Of a DNA stretch of 12,435 nucleotides, positions 7,244 through 12,435 are shown in pieces. The stretch spans positions 1 to 12,435 of the forward strand of contig JAFAYN010000307.1 in NCBI GenBank assembly GCA_019240375.1. The letters are read 5' to 3'. Made by a program: the position numbers and the translations under genes. The first letter of the stretch is position 1; the number at the start of each line of letters is the position of its first letter. The DNA is from Gemmatimonadota bacterium (lineage in GTDB: Bacteria; Gemmatimonadota; Gemmatimonadetes; Longimicrobiales; Longimicrobiaceae). The notes under the pieces were generated by a model that worked only from the letters and a program-made list of their open reading frames with translations, did not search any database and was not told where the DNA came from.

Positions 7244-8113
7244 ATGACCGCAGCCGCACCGCCGCCCCCCGGGGGCACGCTCGACCTCCCCCGCCTGACC
7301 GCGACGCGCTACGTGCAGCCGCTGCGCGAGGGGGGAACGCTCCCCGCCGTGGTGGACACCCACGGGGGCGGCCTCTTCGTCGCCAAGTTCCGTGGGGCGG
7401 GCCAGGGCGCCAAGGCGCTGGTCGCCGAGCTGGTGGTGGGGCTCCTCGCCCGGGCCGCCGGGCTCCCCGTCCCCGAGCTGGCGCTGATCGAGCTCCTCCC
7501 CGACTTCGGCCGGAGCGAGCCCGACCCGGAGATCCAGGACCTGCTCCGGGCGAGCGAGGGCGTCAACGTGGGGCTGCGCTACCTGGACGGCGCCTTCAAC
7601 TTCGACGCGCGCGCGGCCGGCGACATGGTCTCCCCCGCCCTGGCGGCGCGGATCGTCTGGCTCGACGCCTTCACCACCAATCCCGACCGCACCGGCCGCA
7701 ACGCCAACCTGCTGGTGTGGGACCACCGGCTCTGGCTGATCGACCACGGCGCGGCGCTGTACGCGCAGCACAACTGGCCCGGCGTGGACGAGGCGCGCAC
7801 CCGCACCCCGTTCCCGCTGATCCGCGACCACGTCCTCCTGCCGCTGAGCGGGAGCCTGGAGGAAGCGGACGCGGAGCTGGCCGCGCTCTTCACCGACGAG
7901 CGGATCGCCGCGATCCTCCGCCTGGTCCCGGACGAGCTGTGGGAGGACCCCGCCCTCGCCGCCGACTTCCCCTCGGCCGCGGCGGCGCGCGAGCGGTACG
8001 GCGCCTACCTGACCACGCGGCTGCGGGAGCCGCGCGCCTTCGTCGCGGAGGCGGTCGAGGCGCGCGAGCGGCGGCTGCGCGAGCCGCCGCGCCCCCTCTC
8101 GTCCAGGCGGTGA
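7244..8113 (+). CDS. HipA-like kinase-fold protein (HipA_2 type)
   Basis: The 289-residue product has the signature residues of the HipA/PI3K-like kinase fold. These are a possible ATP-binding Lys48 (LFVAKF), Glu62 in the following helix, the catalytic segment NPDRTGRNAN (Asp148 and Asn153, the same D-x4-N spacing as in E. coli HipA), and a metal-binding Asp167 in LIDHGA. It is much shorter than classical HipA (about 440 residues) and lacks the HipA N-terminal subdomain, as expected for the stand-alone HipA_2 group. The substrate is unknown. It is followed five bases later by a DUF3037 gene rather than preceded by a HipB-type HTH antitoxin, so a standard HipBA toxin-antitoxin role should not be assumed. 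The start is the first ATG, with only a weak, close AAAGG site. It is divergent from the GH88 operon with 167 bases between the starts. Confidence 0.78.
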   Translation: MTAAAPPPPGGTLDLPRLTATRYVQPLREGGTLPAVVDTHGGGLFVAKFRGAGQGAKALVAELVVGLLARAAGLPVPELALIELLPDFGRSEPDPEIQDLLRASEGVNVGLRYLDGAFNFDARAAGDMVSPALAARIVWLDAFTTNPDRTGRNANLLVWDHRLWLIDHGAALYAQHNWPGVDEARTRTPFPLIRDHVLLPLSGSLEEADAELAALFTDERIAAILRLVPDELWEDPALAADFPSAAAARERYGAYLTTRLREPRAFVAEAVEARERRLREPPRPLSSRR

Positions 8114-8118
8114 GCGCG

Positions 8119-8523
8119 ATGGCCGACCTCGCCTCCTGGTGCGCCTACGACTTCGCGGTCGTGCGCGTGGTCCCGCACCCCTTCACCGGCGCCTTCGTCC
8201 CCGTGGGGGTGGTGCTCCACGCCCGCACCCGCGAGTTCCTGGAGATGCGCGTCCTCACCGACGCCGAAACGCTCGGCCGGCGCGTCCCCGACGTGGATCC
8301 CGAGCTGCTCGCCCGCTACCTGCGCGCCATCCGCTCCGTGTGCGAGGGCGACCCCACCGCAGGCCCCGTCGCCCTGGCGCCGCGCTCCGAGCGCTTCCAC
8401 TGGCTCACCGCGCCCCGCTCGGACGTGATCCAGAGCGGCCCGGTGCACGGCGGCGTGTGCGAGGACCCCACCGCGGTGATCGAGGAATTGTTCGCGACCT
8501 ACGTGGCGGCCGACGAGGGATAG
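8119..8523 (+). CDS. DUF3037 family protein, partner of the HipA-like gene
   Basis: This is a small cytosolic protein of 134 residues with no signal peptide. Its N-terminal block YDFAVVRVVPHPFTGAF and the later RFHWLTAPRSDVIQ...PVHGG pattern are those I associate with DUF3037 proteins, whose function is unknown. DUF3037 genes are commonly found next to HipA_2 genes, which supports both calls. The ATG at 8119 follows the HipA-like stop by five bases. An in-frame GTG at 8110 overlaps that stop as GTGA and would add three residues (VSA), so the start is uncertain. Either way the two genes are translationally linked and probably work together. Confidence 0.75.
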   Translation: MADLASWCAYDFAVVRVVPHPFTGAFVPVGVVLHARTREFLEMRVLTDAETLGRRVPDVDPELLARYLRAIRSVCEGDPTAGPVALAPRSERFHWLTAPRSDVIQSGPVHGGVCEDPTAVIEELFATYVAADEG

Positions 8524-8537
8524 GGGAGCCGACTCAC

Positions 8538-8554
8538 GACCGCCTGGCGCGGTC
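8538..8554. terminator. Hairpin between convergent DUF3037 and citrate synthase-like genes
   Basis: GACCGC and GCGGTC form a perfect 6-bp stem around a five-base loop. It starts 15 bases after the DUF3037 stop and touches the TGA of the opposite gene. It has no T-tract. Its place between two converging genes suggests a short bidirectional terminator. Confidence 0.35.
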
Positions 8555-9752
8555 ACCCCGTGGGCAGCGGTCCCGTGTACCGGGCCCTCGGGCGGAGCAC
8601 GTCCCGCGAGCCGTACTGCTCGATGGCGTGGGCGATGAGCCCCAGTGAGCGGCCGAGAGCGAAGAGCACCAGCGGGGAGCCGGCCGGGAGCCCCAGCGAC
8701 CGCGCCAGCGCGACGAGCCCCACCTCCACTGTCGGCCGGTCGCCGAGCAGGGCTTCCCCCGCCCCGGCGATCGCGTCGGCGAGCGCCAGCGCGAGACTCC
8801 CCGGATCGAGGGCGCGAACGCGCCGCAGCAGTTCCGTGGCGCGCGGGTCGCCCGATGGGTGGAGGCGGTGGCCGAACCCGGGGACTCCCTCGCCGCGCTG
8901 GAGCCGCGCTTCCAGCACCTCCCGCGCGCGGCGCGGATCGCCCACCTCGGCGAAGAGCGCCTCCACGCGCTCGACGTGGCGAGCGTGGTGGACCCCGTGC
9001 ATCGCCCCGATCCCGGCGGCGACGGCCGCGTGGAGGGTCGAGCCCGCGGAGGCGACGCACCGCGCGGTGAACGACGCCACGTTCAGCTCGTGGTCGGCCA
9101 GCAGGACCAGCGCGGCCCCGATCAGCGGCTCCGCCTCCGGCCACTCCGGCGCCCACGCGGCCTGGAGCGCGGCGGCGAGGGAGCCCGCGTCGCCGACGCC
9201 TCCCGCCGCGACCGCCACCATGTGCCGGAGCACGCGCGCACCGGTGCGGGCGGCCCGCTCCGGCCGCAGGTCCCACGCCGACGGGTCACCGGCCTCCGCC
9301 CGCGCCAGCTGGACCTGCATCGCCCGCAGGGGGTCCATCCCCCGCTCCACGCGCAGCTCCGGCGGGGGCCCGTCGAACCAGTCGCCCGGCACGCTCGGGT
9401 TCCCTGTCCAGAGCAGCGCGGCGACCTCCTCGACCGTGCGCTCGCGCGACAGCTCCACCGCGTCCTCCCCGCGGTAGTGGACGTGTCCGTCCGTGATCAG
9501 CGTCAACGCCGAATCGAGCACCGGGGCTCCCCAGTGGAGCGCCCCTCCGGCGGCCGCGTCCGGGTCGCGCCGCGCGTCGTTGCGCTCCTTCAGCCGGCGC
9601 ACGTCCTCCGCGTGGTAGCGGCGCGTCCGTCGTCCGTCCGGGCTCGGCTCCGAGCGGATCAGCCCCCGGCTCACGTACGCGTACAGCGTCTGCGCCGCGA
9701 CGCCCAGCTCGCGTCGGGCCTCCTCCGCTGTGAGATACGCTCTTCTCGCCAC
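8553..9752 (-). CDS. Citrate synthase-like protein with N-terminal MerR-type HTH domain
   Basis: The start is taken as GTG 9752-9750 (MARRAYLTAEEA), five bases after GGAGG at 9758-9762. An upstream GTG at 9758 overlaps that site and is unlikely. Numbering from the chosen start gives 399 residues. Residues about 5-60 form a winged-helix HTH of MerR/excisionase type (YLTAEEARRELGV...LYAYVSRGLI). The rest is a citrate synthase domain with ADHELN (His221), AMHG (His252, normally the active-site His of GxxHG), PGFGHRLHPSGDPRA (His295, Arg304) and C-terminal AHAIEQ and RPRARYTGP. The usual catalytic Asp of NVDF is replaced by Glu343 (TVEVGL). Citrate and 2-methylcitrate synthases condense an acyl-CoA with oxaloacetate or another acceptor. 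The HTH variant is known in several phyla, but whether it binds DNA, catalyses, or both is unclear. It is not part of a visible TCA operon and is divergent from the DinB gene. Confidence 0.87.
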   Translation of the reverse strand: MARRAYLTAEEARRELGVAAQTLYAYVSRGLIRSEPSPDGRRTRRYHAEDVRRLKERNDARRDPDAAAGGALHWGAPVLDSALTLITDGHVHYRGEDAVELSRERTVEEVAALLWTGNPSVPGDWFDGPPPELRVERGMDPLRAMQVQLARAEAGDPSAWDLRPERAARTGARVLRHMVAVAAGGVGDAGSLAAALQAAWAPEWPEAEPLIGAALVLLADHELNVASFTARCVASAGSTLHAAVAAGIGAMHGVHHARHVERVEALFAEVGDPRRAREVLEARLQRGEGVPGFGHRLHPSGDPRATELLRRVRALDPGSLALALADAIAGAGEALLGDRPTVEVGLVALARSLGLPAGSPLVLFALGRSLGLIAHAIEQYGSRDVLRPRARYTGPLPTG

Positions 9753-9773
9753 GGGCACCTCCCCGGCTGAAGG

Positions 9774-9789
9774 TTGATTCGTCGATCAA
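9774..9789. promoter_or_regulatory. Inverted repeat TTGAT-N6-ATCAA in a divergent promoter region
   Basis: A perfect 5-bp inverted repeat around TCGTCG sits between the divergent citrate synthase-like and DinB starts, just upstream of the DinB promoter candidate. The spacing suits a dimeric regulator. The HTH domain of the adjacent citrate synthase-like protein is an obvious but unproven candidate for autoregulation here. Confidence 0.35.
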
Positions 9790-9791
9790 GA

Positions 9792-9820
9792 TTGACGGCA
9801 TCACGCTGGCGCGGCAAGAT
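9792..9820 (+). promoter_or_regulatory. Candidate promoter for the DinB-like gene
   Basis: TTGACG (9792-9797) and CAAGAT (9815-9820) are spaced by 17 bases. The -35 is good and the -10 is poor. Transcription would begin near 9827, about 38 bases before the ATG. Confidence 0.35.
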
Positions 9821-9865
9821 CCTGCGGGAGAGCGGAACACCACTTCGACACCGGAGGATACCAGC

Positions 9866-10366
9866 ATGGCTGCACCCATCGTCGGGATCGACACGCTCGC
9901 AGCGTACGTGGACGGGGAAACGGAGCGGTGGCGGGAGTGGTTCGAGAGCGCGCCGGCCGGGGTGCTCGATCTCCCGCTCGGGCCGGGCGCCGAGGGAACG
10001 GTCCGCACCCTGGTCCAGCACGTCTTCGCGGTCGAGCTTCGCTACGCGCAGCGGCTCCTCGGCGAGCCGGTGACCGGGTACGAGGAGATGGCGGACGGAA
10101 GCGTCGAGGAGCTGTGGGAGATCCACCGGACCGCGGCATCGCTCCGCGACCGCTTCCTCCGGGAGGCCTCCCCCGAGGCGCTGGACCGGGTGCTGGTCTC
10201 GGACACCCGCAGGCTCGGCCGGATCGAAGCGAGCGCGCACAAGGTCGTGGTCCACACCCTGGTCCACGGGATCCGCCACTGGGCGCAGATCGCGATGGTG
10301 CTGCGGCAGCACGGGCACGGAGGGCTGTGGGAGCACGACTGGCTCATGAGCCAGGTGTCGCGGTAG
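9866..10366 (+). CDS. DinB-fold (DinB/YfiT-like) protein
   Basis: The 166-residue all-helical protein is of the DinB superfamily length and pattern. The putative metal-binding triad is His52 (LVQHVFAVE) with His130 and His134 in the HTLVHGIRH helix; His138 follows one turn later. Members are four-helix-bundle proteins, many of them metal-dependent thiol-using transferases or hydrolases, and others of unknown role; this one cannot be assigned a substrate. The ATG has an excellent Shine-Dalgarno, GGAGG at 9853-9857 with an eight-base spacer. It has no signal peptide, so it is cytosolic. It stands alone, divergent from the citrate synthase-like gene and convergent with the PL10-CE8 gene, so the context gives little help. 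Confidence 0.8.
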   Translation: MAAPIVGIDTLAAYVDGETERWREWFESAPAGVLDLPLGPGAEGTVRTLVQHVFAVELRYAQRLLGEPVTGYEEMADGSVEELWEIHRTAASLRDRFLREASPEALDRVLVSDTRRLGRIEASAHKVVVHTLVHGIRHWAQIAMVLRQHGHGGLWEHDWLMSQVSR

Positions 10367-10386
10367 CCGGGTCGGTGGGCTCGGCG

Positions 10387-10400
10387 GGCGGCGTGCCGCC
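10387..10400. terminator. GC hairpin between convergent DinB and PL10-CE8 genes
   Basis: GGCGG-CGTG-CCGCC forms a compact 5-bp stem with a four-base loop. It lies 20 bases after the DinB stop and directly abuts the TGA of the opposite gene. No T-tract follows. It is a plausible short shared terminator. Confidence 0.3.
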
Positions 10401-12435
10401 TCACCGCTCCGGCTTCCACCCTCCCAGCACCTTGTCCACCGTGTAGTCGCGGAGCTGCGCGTCGGTCAGCACCCGGCGCGACGGGCTGGCGACCGCCCCC
10501 GGGCCGGTGCTCCCGTGCTCGAAGAAGCGCGCGTCCTCGGGCCGATTCACCACCCGGTTCCCCGCCGCGTCGGTGCTGTTCATGGTGTCCCACCCCCTTC
10601 GTGCCGACGTGGTCGTCCATCCAGGTGTCGACGAACACCGCGCTCCCGACGGCATCCGGCCGGCCGGAAGGGTGCCAGGGGCGCCCCAGCGTCACCGAGT
10701 TCGGCGCCATCGTCGGGGTCTCCTTCTTCAACCGGCTGCGGAGGAAGAGAAAGCCGTACGGCCGTGAGATCGGGGTGCTCGGGGCGGTGACGTAGCCGTT
10801 GCTCGTGACGCTCCCCCGGTCGCGCGAGACGATGTCGTCGTCCTCGAACACCGCCACCCCCGCCCCGAAGATGAAGTCCACGCTCCCCACCACCGTGCAC
10901 CGGTTGAACCAGCTCCGCCCCGCGTTGGGGAAGAGGGTGTCCTGGTACCCGGTGATCCGGCAGTCGCGGAACACCGTCCGGTCGTTCCCCTCGTCCATCA
11001 TCACCGCCACGGCCTGCGTCCCCTGGAGCTTGCTCCGGTCAGAGTCCGGCTTCGTGGCGTTGGCCGGGTAGTCGAAGGCGTTCTCCACCGTCATGCTTTC
11101 CAGCCGGAACCCCGGCGCGGCGATCCGCAGCGTCCAGCTCCCCCGCGTCCCGTACTGCCACCCGCCTGGAGCCTTCATCCCCGCCGCCGCGTCGTAGGTG
11201 AGCACGGTGCCGTCGCGGCTCTGGCCGACGAAGTGGACGTTGGGCTTTTCCACGCTCAGCTTCTCACGGTAGCGACCGTCGCGGATGGAGATCACGTAGG
11301 GCGCCGTCCCGTCGGCGGGTGCGGCGGCCAGCGCCGCGCCGATGGTGCGGTAAGTCCGCACGCCCGCCACCGGCGCCCCCTCCTCCCCCGTGTAGCGCGC
11401 GTCCACCACGGCCGACACGGCTCCCCTCGCGGCGCGTCCCGGCGTCGCGGCCCACGCGCCCGCCCGGCGCTCGTACCTGCGCAGCGTGGTCGCCGGCTCG
11501 TCGGTGTACCAGCCGTAGCCGTAGCGCCGCTCCGGCTCCAGCTCCGCGAAGGAGTAGCGCACCACCCCGTCGCGGTTGCTGAACATAGGGCGGTTGGTCC
11601 CGATCTCGTAGAAGCGGGCCCAGATCGGTCCCGCGCCCGGCCGGGGCGTCAATTCCTTCTTGGGGGCGTAGTCGTAGCCGTACAGCGCCGTGTCCCGGAA
11701 CCACTGCACCGCCCCGCGCACCGCCGTCGCCACGCGGGGGTTTCCCTGGTCGACTTCGAGGAGCAGGTTCACGATGGACGCGCTCTCCCGCCCGGTCAGC
11801 GACACCAGCTCGTAGGCGCGCGCCTTCACCGGCGCCAGCGTCAGCGGGTCGTGCTGCTGCCCCCACACGGTGGGGCGTCCGTCCACCACCACCTGGCTTC
11901 CCAGGATGCACTCCACCCCGCGGCGCAGCCCCGCAGCCGCCTCGCGCCGCTTCGCCTCCGGGACGAAACCCACCTCGCCGCGCGACACCTCCCGCAGCAC
12001 CCGCAGCACGTTGACGGTGGCGTCGTCGTTGAAGGTGGCCGCGTCGTGGTACGAGCCGACCAGCGGGTACACCTGCGGCCAGCACCCGGTGGGGAACTGC
12101 GCCATGAGTACGTAGTCCAGCCCTCGCAGGTACGCCCGCCGCCAGCGCGCGTCGGGGCGCGCCCGCTCCATCCGTGCGAGGTAGCGGAGCTGCGTGGAGG
12201 TGGCGCCGTTGTCGAAGGTGCCGATCCACGCCCAGCTCCCCTCGCTGGCCCAGCTCTCGCCGGGGCGGCGGGGACGGGTGAAGTCCATCCGCTTGGACCA
12301 CCCCCCGGACGGCGTCTGGAACGAGACGATCGACTCGGCGATCCGGCGCGCCTCCTCGCCGCGGAACCAGGCGTCGGTCATGCGCGGCTCCAGGGTGAAG
12401 CCCTCCGCGTGGGGCGCCAGCACCGGCTTTTCCGC
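10401..12435 (-). CDS. Pectate lyase (PL10) - pectin methylesterase (CE8) fusion, 5'-truncated by window edge and frameshifted near the 3' end
   Basis: This bifunctional enzyme removes methyl esters from homogalacturonan and cuts the resulting pectate by beta-elimination. The frame is open at the right edge (AEKPVLAPHAEG), so the start and signal peptide are outside. Numbering from the GTG codon at 12423: the PL10 domain spans about 15-310, with AESIVSFQTPSGGWSKRMDF, FNDDATVNVL and a KARAYELVSLTGRES block typical of PL10. A linker of about 30 residues follows, then CE8 from 335 with GRYREKL, GTQAVAV, GYQDTL (Asp495, acid/base), VDFIFG (Asp516, nucleophile) and LGRPW (Arg581). At 10593-10597 the run of five G (minus strand) shifts the frame after DDHVGTKG. 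Removing one G restores the expected WDTMNSTDAAGNR...EDARFFEHGSTGPG and ends at the TGA of 10401-10403. Unless corrected, translation continues out of frame into the antisense of the DinB gene to 10042. The catalytic residues precede the shift. Confidence 0.9.
10593..10597 (-). other. Frameshift site in the CE8 domain (five-base homopolymer)
   Basis: The plus strand reads five C, and the minus-strand coding sequence reads AAG-GGG-G-TGG-GAC. Conserved CE8 sequence continues in the next frame if one G is dropped. This is either a homopolymer assembly error or a real one-base insertion that replaces the last 63 residues. Confidence 0.85.

Noticed and set aside
5823..7247. 474-codon open frame on the plus strand opposite GH88
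   Set aside because: It is rich in Arg, Gly, Val and Ala with no recognisable motif. The opposite strand encodes a clear GH88 enzyme.
10042..10592. Uninterrupted minus-strand continuation of the PL10-CE8 frame through the DinB gene
   Set aside because: After 10593 this frame encodes shadow sequence, while true CE8-like sequence resumes in the neighbouring frame. The DinB gene on the plus strand is well supported.

Overview
The window is very GC-rich with strongly GC-biased third codon positions. It looks like a chromosomal carbohydrate-utilisation region of a free-living, probably soil, bacterium. The gene mix suggests Gemmatimonadota (Longimicrobium-like) or a similar high-GC lineage: secreted uronate-polysaccharide enzymes, a HipA-like/DUF3037 pair, an HTH-citrate synthase and a DinB protein. 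The taxonomic call is inference, because no rRNA or marker gene is present.

Layout. (1) 2-2179 (+): the 3' part of a GH2 glycoside hydrolase, open at the left edge and followed by a strong GC hairpin. (2) 2180-2506: intergenic, with a promoter for the next gene. (3) 2507-3355 (+): an unrecognised secreted protein built from two tandem copies of a ~108-residue module ending in CPPxCP. (4) 7076-3410 (-): a tightly coupled three-gene operon of a GH88 unsaturated uronyl hydrolase lipoprotein and two alginate-lyase-fold (PF05426) polysaccharide lyases. Its junctions are TAATG and ATGA overlaps, and its leader carries a 7+7 bp inverted repeat that looks like an operator. (5) 7244-8523 (+): a HipA-like kinase-fold protein followed by a DUF3037 protein. 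(6) 9752-8553 (-): a citrate synthase-like protein with an N-terminal MerR-type HTH. (7) 9866-10366 (+): a DinB-fold protein. (8) 12435-10401 (-): a pectate lyase (PL10) fused to a pectin methylesterase (CE8), open at the right edge and carrying a single-base frameshift near its 3' end.

How the genes fit together. The GH2, GH88, two lyases and PL10-CE8 enzyme form a coherent set for pectin or other uronic-acid polysaccharides. CE8 would de-esterify, the lyases would cut the chain by beta-elimination, GH88 would remove the unsaturated uronate left at the new ends, and GH2 would trim neutral side chains. No SusC/D, transporter or sugar regulator is visible in the window. The block at 7244-10366 has no evident link to polysaccharide use and separates the two halves of the set.

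No CRISPR array, tRNA, rRNA, insertion sequence or phage gene was seen. The most unusual items are the tandem-module secreted protein, the frameshifted PL10-CE8 fusion, the operator-like palindrome before the lyase operon, and an Asp-to-Glu change at the expected catalytic position of the HTH-citrate synthase.
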